DNA from: Thermoproteota archaeon
GTDB lineage: Archaea > Korarchaeota > Korarchaeia > Korarchaeales > Korarchaeaceae
NCBI GenBank assembly: GCA_026986575.1
Contig: JALSOH010000009.1
Span: 203,444-267,443 of the forward strand
Length of the DNA stretch: 64,000 nt
Direction of reading: 5' to 3'
Shown: piece by piece, positions 40,798 through 49,615 of the stretch
How the letters are laid out: each line of letters starts with the position of its first letter
Position numbering within the stretch: position 1 is the stretch's first letter
Translations under genes and position numbers: made by a program
The notes under the pieces: generated by a model
Told to the model about the DNA's origin: nothing
What the model saw: only the letters and a program-made list of their open reading frames with translations
Databases searched by the model: none

Positions 40798-42654
40798 TCA
40801 GGAGGGTAGGACCCCCATCTGCTCCATCCTGTCGGCCACTTCCTTCAGGCCGAGCCTCTCTAGGGTCTCCCTGGTGGGCCTGCCCTTGATCCAGCCCCTC
40901 ACTTGGTAATACTCGGGAAGCATCTCGCCCAGCCTAGCTACGTGTCCCTTAGAGGGGCCGCCAGGTATGGGCACCTTGGTCAACCTGTCAGGCAGGGTAT
41001 CATACTCCTCCCCATCCCCGAAAGCCATTGCGTTAAATGCCCTCTCGGCGTTGTAGATGCGCTCTCCCACGGTCCTGAACTCCTCGGGAGTCATGTCCCA
41101 TCCGGTCACGGCGCTCACTTGGGCAGCGAGCTCCTGATCCCAGTAGGCGAAAGTGACGAACTTGCACACCACCATGCTGTCCAACGCCGCGAACACGTCC
41201 TGGAACTCCTTCAGGAGCTCAGCTTTGCCCTCGGTGGTGTATGGGTCGAGCTTCTTGGGAACTCCCAATATCTCGGGGGAGATCATGTAGGCCCTGAGAT
41301 GGCATCCTCCCCTGTTGCTGGTCGCGTAACCGAGAGCGTGACCCTGCACCCCTCTCGGGTCGTAAGCGGGAAGGGACTGCCCCCTCACATGCATGGAGAA
41401 CTCAGGCTTTCCATACTTCTTGGCCAATCTGTAGCCTCCGAGCGAGATGTCATCTCCGAAACCGCTCCTGTAGGCGGCGCGCCATGTCATCTCCACCACT
41501 GCCTGTGGGTTTCCGAAGTTAAGCTCCACACCGTCCAGCCTCTCCTTCTCCTCTTCCGGTATGGCTCCCTTCTCGTAGAGCTCCATCGCAACCGCTATTG
41601 CATTTCCGGTCTCTATAGTGTCCATCCCTAGCTCGTTGCACAGGAAGTTCGCCTTGGTGACGGCATCGAGATCGCCAGTTCCCGTGTTAGCACCGAGGGC
41701 CCAGACCGTCTCGTACTCCGGTCCATCACCGATCCCGGCCCAAGGTTTCTTCGTCTTGGAGAACCTGCCGCACGCTATTATGCATCCCCAGCACGGTTGC
41801 TTCTTCAGCAGGATCTCAGCAGCGATCCTCTCACCGCTGAGGTTCTCCGCCTCCTCAAACACGGCCTCCTGGAAGTTCCTGGTCGGGAATATGCCCGCCT
41901 GGTTAATTATGTTCACGAGAACGGCGGTTCCATAGTTCGGAAGTGCCTCGTTGGTGACACCGCTCTGCTTCTTCTTGTCCACGGCATCCCTCAGCACCTC
42001 CTGGAACTTCTGCTCGTCCCCTATCGGCACCTTCATGCTCCCCACAGCAACTATGGCCTTCAGCTTCTTGGAGCCCCAAACGGCGCCGTGAGCGCCCCTA
42101 CCAGCGGCTCTCCCCATGTCGTTTATTATCGCTGCCAGCAGGGAGAGCCTCTCACCGGCGGGCCCTATGCAGGCCACCTTTGCGTTCTTCCCATGCCTCT
42201 TCTCCAGTATCCTAGTGGTCTCGTGAGTGTCCTTGCCCCAGAGGTCCTTGGCGTCCCTCAGTTCAGCTTTCCCTTCCTCCAGCACGAGGTACACGGGCTC
42301 CTCTGATGCTCCCTCCAGTATGACCAGATCGAAGCCAGCGAACTTCATGTAGGGCCCGAAGTGCCCTCCGGACTGGGAGTCGTGCACCGTGTTTGTCAGG
42401 GGTGACTTGGTCACGCTCGTCCATCTGCCGGCCTCCAGTCCAGCAGCAACACCAGTTACAGGTCCGGTGAGGACGAAAGCCTTGTTCTCAGGGCTCAGGG
42501 GATCTACTCTAGGATCCACTTCCTTCAGCATCAGGTAAACTCCTAGACCCCTGCCTCCAATCCACTGCCTCATTACCTCCTCGGGTACTAGGTCGAAAGT
42601 GTTCCCGACGGTGACCTTGCCCGAGGTCAGATCGACCCGGGCGTACCTACCCAT
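40798..42654 (-). CDS. aor: Aldehyde ferredoxin oxidoreductase (tungsten-containing family)
   Basis: A 618-residue enzyme of the AOR family, which oxidises aldehydes to carboxylic acids with ferredoxin as electron acceptor, using a tungsten-bis-pterin centre. Key features are the N-terminal GGRGLGVYLML and AGRWTSVTKSPLT, GRAAGRGAHGAVWGSKKLKA, the [4Fe-4S] ligands CWGCIIACGR at about residue 290 and a distal Cys in MVVCKFVTFA, and DPRGVQGHALGYATSNRGGCH. Length is normal (about 600-620). It is transcribed alone from an A/T-rich promoter (CGTTATATTAG on the minus strand, about 42704-42713). The substrate range cannot be told from sequence. Confidence 0.93.
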   Translation of the reverse strand: MGRYARVDLTSGKVTVGNTFDLVPEEVMRQWIGGRGLGVYLMLKEVDPRVDPLSPENKAFVLTGPVTGVAAGLEAGRWTSVTKSPLTNTVHDSQSGGHFGPYMKFAGFDLVILEGASEEPVYLVLEEGKAELRDAKDLWGKDTHETTRILEKRHGKNAKVACIGPAGERLSLLAAIINDMGRAAGRGAHGAVWGSKKLKAIVAVGSMKVPIGDEQKFQEVLRDAVDKKKQSGVTNEALPNYGTAVLVNIINQAGIFPTRNFQEAVFEEAENLSGERIAAEILLKKQPCWGCIIACGRFSKTKKPWAGIGDGPEYETVWALGANTGTGDLDAVTKANFLCNELGMDTIETGNAIAVAMELYEKGAIPEEEKERLDGVELNFGNPQAVVEMTWRAAYRSGFGDDISLGGYRLAKKYGKPEFSMHVRGQSLPAYDPRGVQGHALGYATSNRGGCHLRAYMISPEILGVPKKLDPYTTEGKAELLKEFQDVFAALDSMVVCKFVTFAYWDQELAAQVSAVTGWDMTPEEFRTVGERIYNAERAFNAMAFGDGEEYDTLPDRLTKVPIPGGPSKGHVARLGEMLPEYYQVRGWIKGRPTRETLERLGLKEVADRMEQMGVLPS

Positions 42655-42831
42655 ATACCCGCCTTTGGGCAGAAAACATCACCTATTGAGAATGAAGGGA
42701 AATCTAATATAACGTTTTAGAGTAAATAGTTCATACGGTTTCCTTTTAGTGATAACGTTAGAACATTCTCATTATCTTCCAATGAGATAACGCGCGTGGG
42801 ATCTGGTGGGTGAAGAGGGAGGAGGGGACCC

Positions 42832-44685
42832 CTAACCGGATGAGTCCCTCCACGCCCTGAATCTCTCACTCAGGAGGCCAAAAAATTCGAACGCGGGCTT
42901 TATTATGATGAGGGCGGTTCTCCTATTTTTAACCAGCAGGTAGGCCGTTAGCATGAAGGTAGAGATGGCCAGTATATCTAAAGCTATCTGGGCGAATGGG
43001 AGGAAAGCCACTATCGTAGGCGGCAGAGCTCCCATCGCGGAGAGGCCCTTCATCGCCTCTATGACCGCTGGCGAGGAGATTAGCGCTATGAGAGAGGTGA
43101 CGAGCGTTAGGAGCTCCACAACCTCAAGCTCGTATGCCACCACACCTAGAGAGATGGTGGCGGCTAGGATGAATAGCACCCCACCGAAGGCCACATCCGG
43201 GGACACGACGGCCAGTACAAAGGCAGCCATACCCGTCAGGAGTACAGAGGTCAGAGGAAGAGCCACCTTCTCCTCCATGCCCGCCATCTTCTCTAGCCTC
43301 GTCACGCTCCAAGCTATGGCGATCATGGAAATTAGTACACCGAAATCGGTGAGCTCCACGAGGTAAGTGGCATCCGCGGATAGGAGGATGAGCACGAAGA
43401 AGGCCACCAGGTACCTGCCCACCGGAGATTCAGCCACCTCCCTCCTGACATCGAAGATGTCGATCAGCATCTCCCTTAGGTGATTTGATGCAGTGACCAG
43501 GGCAGGGATGAACGTGGTCGCTATGCCCAAGAGTAGTGCTCCCTCGGTCAGGGCCCTAGCCCAGCCGGTGGTCAGGTCCACGGCTGGTATGGGTGTCTCG
43601 GGAACCTCTCCAAGCAGGTAGATAGCGAGCGAGTACACGATGAAAAGAGCCGCGGGCAGCACCACGCTGATGGCGAGAGCGTTCTTCAACAACCTCTCCC
43701 TCTCATCCCCCGTTCCCGGGATCCCCTCTGCTAGACTCTGTATCTCTTGAAAACCGAAAACGACCATATACACGAAGGCCATCGCTGGCAGGGCATCAAG
43801 CGAGAGGAGGGGGCCGGGAGAGGGATGACCACTCGCAGGTGACGCTAGGAGGGTTCCTATGTGTACCACGAAAAGTAAAACGAAGAAGGGACCCAGTACG
43901 TACTGAAGCTTAACGAGCGACGCCTCGTCGTTGGCGTACTTGAGGGCGACCAGGGTGAGAACGAATATGAGGATCTTGAGAGGGGTGTTCAGGCCAGGCG
44001 CCATGTCCTCCCTGCCGATGAGGGCTAATGCGTCCGGTACTATGTATGAGGTGACGACGTCCATCAGGACTAGCATGTTGAAGGCCGCTAGGGATGTGTT
44101 GGCCACCCACATGCTGAACCTGGACGCCAAGTAGGAGGGGTGCTTGGGTCCGTAGGCCCTCCTGACGAAGGCCGGTCCGCCCACGGCCGAGCCGCCCATA
44201 TCTTGGGTGAGCCTGTCCATCCTTGCATAGAGGAGCGCGAGGAGGAGGGCCGATGTGGAGGCTAGCACCACTCCCCAGATCGAGCTGAAGCCGTACCTCT
44301 TGACGGCCTCGGGCAGTACCACGAAGACGGATGGGCCAAGTGTAGCCCCTATTCCGAATATTATGAGTTGGCCTAGACCATACTTTGCTCCCAGATGGAC
44401 CCTCGCACCCGTCCTCTCCTCGCCCCCGAAGTTGATGAGTATCCTAAGAGCTAGGGCGAGGGTGAGCAGCAAAGGCACGATGAGCAGCACCAAGTAGAGT
44501 AGGGGGATCCCCGGTGACAGGACGAATATGTCTACCAGCAGGGGGAAGGCCATGAAGAGACTCAGTAGCCCCGGGCTCTCCTCGAAGGAGAGAAGACCAA
44601 AGGCTACCAGCAGCACCAGCGCGGCCAGAGCCGCCAAGACACCTATGACCACCATCAGGTAGTCCATCACACCTCTTATCCTCAT
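42832..44685 (-). CDS. APC-superfamily amino-acid permease
   Basis: A 617-residue protein with about 14-16 hydrophobic helices. After ~100 residues of extra N-terminal helices comes the APC core: KYGLGQLIIFGIGATLGPSVFVVLPEAV (first core helix with the GxG substrate loop), SSIWGVVLASTSALLLALLYARM, GGSAVGGPAFVRRAYG and VYMVVFGFQEIQSLAEGI (helix 6). It should be a cation-coupled importer of amino acids or amines. The N-terminal extension is unusual for the family. Its ATG overlaps the stop of the small upstream membrane gene (4 bases), so both are translated together. Confidence 0.82.
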   Translation of the reverse strand: MRIRGVMDYLMVVIGVLAALAALVLLVAFGLLSFEESPGLLSLFMAFPLLVDIFVLSPGIPLLYLVLLIVPLLLTLALALRILINFGGEERTGARVHLGAKYGLGQLIIFGIGATLGPSVFVVLPEAVKRYGFSSIWGVVLASTSALLLALLYARMDRLTQDMGGSAVGGPAFVRRAYGPKHPSYLASRFSMWVANTSLAAFNMLVLMDVVTSYIVPDALALIGREDMAPGLNTPLKILIFVLTLVALKYANDEASLVKLQYVLGPFFVLLFVVHIGTLLASPASGHPSPGPLLSLDALPAMAFVYMVVFGFQEIQSLAEGIPGTGDERERLLKNALAISVVLPAALFIVYSLAIYLLGEVPETPIPAVDLTTGWARALTEGALLLGIATTFIPALVTASNHLREMLIDIFDVRREVAESPVGRYLVAFFVLILLSADATYLVELTDFGVLISMIAIAWSVTRLEKMAGMEEKVALPLTSVLLTGMAAFVLAVVSPDVAFGGVLFILAATISLGVVAYELEVVELLTLVTSLIALISSPAVIEAMKGLSAMGALPPTIVAFLPFAQIALDILAISTFMLTAYLLVKNRRTALIIIKPAFEFFGLLSERFRAWRDSSG

Positions 44686-45131
44686 CTCCCGCCGCCCCAG
44701 TGCTCCTCATACGCCTGTCTCAGGATGTGGGCCTGATAGAAGGCGACGACAGCGACTACGAGCATAGCGAAGCCGAGCAGCTTCATGACAGGATCGGCGA
44801 CTCCCAGCAGGTCAGGGTTCTGGGCCACAGCCTCCAAGAACGAACGCATCATCTGGGAAGTGTTACCCGAGACGGCGTAAGCCGGTGTGAGCAGATATAT
44901 GCCGGCTATAAGGGACATAGCAGCTACGACCACCCAAGCCACTTGGAGCAGAAGGAAGTAGATCCTGTTCACCATCCAAGGATTGCAGATCAGTATCCTC
45001 AAGCTCCTCATTCTCCTAGTCTCGGACTTCCTCAGCTCCTCCGCCAGCTCCCTCGCTTCTCGGGGGGTGAGGGAGTCCAGCGCTCTCATAATGTCCGCTA
45101 CCTTCTCGGACCTCGACCCCAACTCGGACAT
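44682..45131 (-). CDS. Small membrane protein coupled to the APC permease
   Basis: 149 residues when started at ATG 45131, which follows AGGAGTGA; the frame is open further upstream. A charged amphipathic helical N-terminus (KVADIMRALDSLTPREARELAEELRKSETRRMR) is followed by two membrane helices (FLLLQVAWVVVAAMSLIAGIYLL and VMKLLGFAMLVVAVVAFYQAH). I do not recognise a family. A 4-base overlap with the permease gene suggests a dedicated subunit or regulator of that transporter. Confidence 0.65.
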   Translation of the reverse strand: MSELGSRSEKVADIMRALDSLTPREARELAEELRKSETRRMRSLRILICNPWMVNRIYFLLLQVAWVVVAAMSLIAGIYLLTPAYAVSGNTSQMMRSFLEAVAQNPDLLGVADPVMKLLGFAMLVVAVVAFYQAHILRQAYEEHWGGGR

Positions 45132-45218
45132 CCCGCTCACTCCTGGGTCTAAAAGATAAACACTCCGGCCAGCGACCACCTATGGGTGGGAGGAGATGTA
45201 GCCAGGTAAGAAAAAGGA

Positions 45219-47423
45219 TTATGGGGTGATGATGGTCAGCTCAAAACTCTCCACCAGACCGTTCCTGTTAGTGTCCGACCACTTCACCAGAAAGATGCCC
45301 TCGTATCCTAGACTCCTCACATGGTTTACAGCCCATATTAGCCCTGCCCTCGTCCCATACCTGGTGACCCCGGCGACCCTTACATCCCTCGTCGAGCAGT
45401 CCACCAGCACGACGGCGTAGTCCTCGTGACCGTAGGCGGCCCTGTAAACTCTCCCCCCGTACTTCATGGCCGTGTACTTCCTCCCCTCTCTGATGAACGT
45501 GACGCCGTATCTCTCCCAGCGGAAAGGGATCTTGTCCGGTCCACCTACGTAAAGGAAGGGCCCGTGGTAAATCCCACTGCTCCAGTTAACGTTGATTATG
45601 TAGCCCCTCAGCATTGAGAGGATGTCCTCGTTGAACCTGAAATCGGAGAGGGCAGTCACATAGTAGTGAGATCGAGGGAACTGGTTCATTGAGAGAACGC
45701 ACTGCATCCTGCCTGGATCGGGCGTCTTGATCCTCCTTCTCGGTTCTTCCTCCGATACTTCAGGGCCTAAATGGCCCTTCAAGTCAGGTGTCTTCCTTAG
45801 GAATGTCCTGCTGAGCGAGAGGGATGAATCGCTGACTAATAGGGAGCTGTCGCTGGCCGTGAGGGCGGGCGTCACGAGAGTCAGGGTGCTGTCGGTCATT
45901 GAGAGGGATATGATTTGATAGGTCAGAGAGGAGTTCTCGAAGGTGAATTCGGGATCTATGGATACTTGGTTGAGGAGCCAGTATATCCTCGTCACCATGG
46001 CGTCCTTCGCACCCGAGCCCATGGTGTCGGTGAATCCTCCCAGGTATATGTAGTCGTCCAAGCCAATTATCTCATTCATCCACTCGTTTCCCGCTCCTCC
46101 GTAGCGCCTCGATGCAACCAAATTCAGATCCGCGTCCAGCTTCAGGACTAGAGAATCCCTGCTCCCCCTACCCTCGGAATCGGTGAAGCCGACGACGTAT
46201 ATGTGTCCCTTGTAGGGCCTCAGGGTCGCGAAACCGTCATCAGCAGCTCCCCCATAGGCCCTCTGATCTATGAGGTTCAGGTCCCTGTCGAACTTGACGA
46301 GCAAGCCGTCGTGTCCTCCCGAACCGGCGGAATCGACCCAGCCAGCCACGTAAAGATATCCTCCTGAAGCCGCCACTCCGTAGAAGAAGTCGTAACTTGG
46401 CCCCCCGTATATCTTCGCCGCTATGAGGTTCAGGTCCCTGTCGAACTTGACGATAAGCCCGTCTTCGTTACCGAAACCGTTTTTGGTCACACCCACGGCA
46501 TAGATGTAGTCACCGCTGAGGGTCACATAGTGGAAGCCATCGTAGGTTGAGCTTCCTAAGGCCTTCACGGCTAACACATTCAGGTCCTTGTCCATCTTCA
46601 CGATATACGCGTCGTAATCTCCCAATCCAGCGGATAAGGTGTAACCCACCGCATAGAGGTACTGGTCGTCGCCTGTTATCTCGTAGAACCAGTCGTGAGT
46701 AGCGCCTCCTATCACCTTCTTTGCCACCACGTTCAGATCCTTATCGAACTTGACGACGAACGCATCGTATCCGCCGGCCCCCTCGGAGTAGGTGTAACCG
46801 ACTGCATAGATATACTCCCCGTCGGAGTGGGCGCCGTAGAATCCCTCCCAGCTTGAGCCACCGTAGATCTTAGCCTTGACGGCGTTCAGTTTCTCATCAA
46901 ACTTCACTATCAGCCCGTCATAACCGCCGAATCCGGTCGAGAGCGTGTAACCCGCCATGTAAATACTCTCCCCATCCGTGGTCGCTGCGTAGAACTCGTC
47001 ATAATTTCCCCCACCGTAAGCGATGCCCCTGTCCATAGTGGCGACCTCGTCGCTCTCGCTTCCTGCCAGTGGGTTCCCGTAGTGCATTAGGATTCGGTTG
47101 TCACCTGGCATCACCTCCGGAACTTGAATCCAGACCTTGGTGTTGAACGTCCCGCAGCCAGACTCTATCCAGTAAGGGAGCGGATTTCCATCGAGATCGG
47201 CGAATCTGAGGTCGCCGCAGTCAGGCCTCATCAAACCATCGTCTATTAGCTTCTTGGAGTTCATGGTGAGTAGTATCTGATGATCGATCAACTTGTTGTA
47301 TGGATTCTTGATTTCAACGTATCTTGCCTTCTCCCATCCAGCGTAATCAGATCCACCAGCGGGGAGCACCATTATCAGGGTGATGATGAGCAGTATTGCA
47401 CTGCCCACTTGCCCTTTAAGCAT
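45219..47423 (-). CDS. Secreted protein: DUF2341, seven propeller repeats and shared C-terminal module
   Basis: A 734-residue exported protein; ATG at 47423 directly precedes the signal peptide (SAILLIITLIMVLPAGG). In order: a DUF2341 domain (WEKARYVEIKNPYNKLIDHQILL to ILMHYGNP, ~25-125); seven repeats of ~50 residues of the form YGG-D-FY...YIYAVGYT...GGYDG-IVKFD-DLN (~135-490), probably one seven-bladed propeller; a Ser/Asp/Thr-rich linker; and the shared C-terminal module (FRFNEDILSML, GGPDKIPFRWERYGV, YGHEDYAVVLVDC, TRYGTRAGLIW, final EF-hand-type loop DTNRNGLVESFE). The TATA-like ATTATAAAAT at 47449-47458 implies a very short leader. It is likely a large cell-surface or S-layer-associated protein. 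Confidence 0.78.
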   Translation of the reverse strand: MLKGQVGSAILLIITLIMVLPAGGSDYAGWEKARYVEIKNPYNKLIDHQILLTMNSKKLIDDGLMRPDCGDLRFADLDGNPLPYWIESGCGTFNTKVWIQVPEVMPGDNRILMHYGNPLAGSESDEVATMDRGIAYGGGNYDEFYAATTDGESIYMAGYTLSTGFGGYDGLIVKFDEKLNAVKAKIYGGSSWEGFYGAHSDGEYIYAVGYTYSEGAGGYDAFVVKFDKDLNVVAKKVIGGATHDWFYEITGDDQYLYAVGYTLSAGLGDYDAYIVKMDKDLNVLAVKALGSSTYDGFHYVTLSGDYIYAVGVTKNGFGNEDGLIVKFDRDLNLIAAKIYGGPSYDFFYGVAASGGYLYVAGWVDSAGSGGHDGLLVKFDRDLNLIDQRAYGGAADDGFATLRPYKGHIYVVGFTDSEGRGSRDSLVLKLDADLNLVASRRYGGAGNEWMNEIIGLDDYIYLGGFTDTMGSGAKDAMVTRIYWLLNQVSIDPEFTFENSSLTYQIISLSMTDSTLTLVTPALTASDSSLLVSDSSLSLSRTFLRKTPDLKGHLGPEVSEEEPRRRIKTPDPGRMQCVLSMNQFPRSHYYVTALSDFRFNEDILSMLRGYIINVNWSSGIYHGPFLYVGGPDKIPFRWERYGVTFIREGRKYTAMKYGGRVYRAAYGHEDYAVVLVDCSTRDVRVAGVTRYGTRAGLIWAVNHVRSLGYEGIFLVKWSDTNRNGLVESFELTIITP

Positions 47424-47564
47424 TATACCACGTGACGGATTGGCCCGGATTTTATAATTAGATTGGTGAGAAGATATCTTCAAGGGATATAACGCCATTA
47501 TTATCCCGTGATACCACTAGCAAGTTTTAATTAAATAATTGGTTTATTTTACTTAGGTGAGGGT

Positions 47565-49193
47565 TTGAGGAGTTTACTGCCAATAGCCCTGATGATGGTT
47601 TTCCTCGTCCCACTAGTACTGGCGGCACCTTCGCCTGACACCTACTACGTGGCTCCTTGGGGAGATGATAACAACCCAGGAACGAGAGACAGACCCTGGA
47701 AGAGTCCCGGACTAGCCACTAGGAGGATGAAGCCCGGAGACACGCTGATAATACTAGAGGGGAAGTACATCCTGAGCGAGTACGATGCCGATATACTCAT
47801 GCCACCATCGGGAAGGGAAGGCGCTTGGACCCTGATCCGGGGTGAGGGAAGCAGGAAACCCGTGCTGGCGGGCAGGAACAACCTGTTGACTGCTATAGAT
47901 ATATCGGGAAGGAGCTATATCAGGATCGAGAACTTGGAGATCACCAGCGATGATGGTGCCCAGTTCAGGGATGGAATCGAGGCCCTCGGAGGGCCAGTGA
48001 GCCATGTCGTGCTGAAGGACCTGTACATCCATCACATTGATGAGATGGGCATAAACATGGCGGATGTGGAGGACCTGAAAATAATCAACTGTTCGATCAC
48101 CTACTGCGGCTTTGGATCCATAGGGGGGCCAAAAGGGGAGCATGGTGGATGGAGGAATGTCCTCATCCAAGATTGTTACTTGGCCTACGCGGGACACTAC
48201 TATCAGGGGGGACCTGGACCATCTCCGTATGATAGGCCGGACGGCTTCGGCATTGAACCCTCCTCCGGTCCCATCGAGATAGCCAGAACCATTGTGGAGC
48301 ACAATAGAGGAGATGGTCTCGACTCCAAGGCGGACAACACTTACATACACGAGTGCGTGGTGGCTAACAACTTCGCCGATGGGGTGAAGCTTTGGGGACC
48401 GGGTAGCAGGCTGGAGAACACCTTGATCTATGGGAGAGGGGATGGGAGCACCCAAGTGACTCCCTGGTCGCCCATCGTCGTGGCTTCTCAAAGACCGGGG
48501 AAGTTCGAGATCGTCGGAGTGACGGTGGACGACGAGGTCGGCGGGAACTACATCATGCACGTTCAGTACGATTACGACGTGCCTATAGAGCTTACCGTGA
48601 AGAACACCATATTCAGCGGGAGAGGACCCAGCTCGCCAATATTCGTGAGGAAAGGGGTTAAATTCAAGTTCGATAGGTGCCTATTCTACTTCCCTAGGAG
48701 TGAATTCGTCCTGACGGTTGGGGAGGAGCAGTACAGCCCCGAGGATGTGCCCAAGCTGGGAAATAACTTTTGCGGAGATCCCATGTTCGTGAGGACCGGA
48801 TTCGGCGGGAATGGAGACTACCATCTGAGGAAAGGCAGTCCAGCCATAGATTCTGGCGTGGGAGTGCTTATCAGAGCGGATTTAGATGGGTGTCCTAGGC
48901 CTCAAGGTCAAGGGTATGATATAGGTGCATATGAGTCGGGAACATGCACCGATAGGGTAGTCACTAGCATCCCTCGTGAAGCTAGAGGTGATCAATCAAC
49001 CTCCAAGTCCACGGAATCCGAACCATACACAAATCCCCCTCATAAATACGAGAGAACTATTACTGTGATAGAGAAGATCCGCGAGGGGAGGGGGCTAACT
49101 ACTTATCTGCTGGATGCAATAGTGATACTTCTGTCCGCTCTGATAGTATTCATAATCTTAAAAATATCACTCAAATTCGCGCGCCGAATGTAG
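47565..49193 (+). CDS. Secreted right-handed beta-helix protein with C-terminal anchor
   Basis: A 542-residue exported protein starting at TTG 47565 after GGTGAGGG. A signal peptide is followed by TYYVAPWGDDNNPGTRDRPW (a DUF1565-type opening), then beta-helix coils with short repeating units (YIRIENLEITSDDG, VLKDLYIHHIDEMGI, LKIINCSITYCGFG, IARTIVEHNRGDGLDSKADNTYI, CVVANNFADGVKLWG). It closes with GSPAIDSGVG...GYDIGAYESG, typical of pectate-lyase-like surface proteins. A linker, a membrane helix and a basic tail form the C-terminal anchor. It may be a polysaccharide lyase, hydrolase or structural surface protein; no catalytic residues can be assigned. It is divergent from the gene at 45219. 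Confidence 0.78.
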   Translation: MRSLLPIALMMVFLVPLVLAAPSPDTYYVAPWGDDNNPGTRDRPWKSPGLATRRMKPGDTLIILEGKYILSEYDADILMPPSGREGAWTLIRGEGSRKPVLAGRNNLLTAIDISGRSYIRIENLEITSDDGAQFRDGIEALGGPVSHVVLKDLYIHHIDEMGINMADVEDLKIINCSITYCGFGSIGGPKGEHGGWRNVLIQDCYLAYAGHYYQGGPGPSPYDRPDGFGIEPSSGPIEIARTIVEHNRGDGLDSKADNTYIHECVVANNFADGVKLWGPGSRLENTLIYGRGDGSTQVTPWSPIVVASQRPGKFEIVGVTVDDEVGGNYIMHVQYDYDVPIELTVKNTIFSGRGPSSPIFVRKGVKFKFDRCLFYFPRSEFVLTVGEEQYSPEDVPKLGNNFCGDPMFVRTGFGGNGDYHLRKGSPAIDSGVGVLIRADLDGCPRPQGQGYDIGAYESGTCTDRVVTSIPREARGDQSTSKSTESEPYTNPPHKYERTITVIEKIREGRGLTTYLLDAIVILLSALIVFIILKISLKFARRM

Positions 49194-49615
49194 GTGGACA
49201 TCACGATCTTAGAAGCTAACTTAACGGCCCCTTAGAACCGAGGTAGCATCCTCACGCGAACACTGTAATGAGCTTGGAGGCATTACCAACCGCATCTCAC
49301 GATTTTCCAGATGCGAATTGGATAGGCTAAACTCACACTTCCCCTCTTAATATTGTGAGTATTATGAGATTAGCGAGCTTCTGAGCCAAGGTACACGGTG
49401 CCTCGTAGCTACTTTGGGCAGTTGCCATCCTATCCTGGTACATTTAAATAAAGTTAAATATTTATATATATTAATATATATAAATATAACTATAATAATT
49501 TACCTATCACTTCGTAAAAAATTCGGGTTAAATGATTACTATATTCTTAGATCTGTTTAATCGTAATCTTTTTAATTTTTACATTTGCTATACCGATCCT
49601 ACGGGTGATGGTAGC
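49194..49615. other. Intergenic region with very A/T-rich core
   Basis: 422 bases between the beta-helix gene and the split-Soret-like gene. The segment 49440-49500 is almost pure A/T and contains a 30-base perfect palindrome (listed separately). The rest shows no coding potential. Its position suggests the promoter and control region of the cytochrome operon. Confidence 0.5.
49458..49487. promoter_or_regulatory. 30-base perfect A/T palindrome
   Basis: Every base from 49458 to 49487 pairs with its mirror (centre between 49472 and 49473); composition is entirely A and T, with TATATATATTAATATATATA in the middle. It lies about 130 bases upstream of the cytochrome start. It could be a strong promoter, a DNA-unwinding site or a regulator-binding site. 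Confidence 0.6.

Noticed and set aside
40903..41631. A 242-codon plus-strand frame inside the aldehyde ferredoxin oxidoreductase gene
   Set aside because: The minus-strand frame is an unmistakable AOR with cluster ligands; the antisense frame is His/Leu/Gly-rich and lacks any motif.
47754..48560. A 268-codon minus-strand frame opposite the beta-helix protein gene
   Set aside because: The plus-strand product has a signal peptide, beta-helix repeats and a C-terminal anchor. The antisense frame shows no folded-protein pattern.
49532..49615. In-frame upstream ATG for the split-Soret-like protein
   Set aside because: Starting there would bury the twin-arginine signal 30 residues inside the protein; TTG at 49616 has a good Shine-Dalgarno and puts the Tat motif at the N-terminus.
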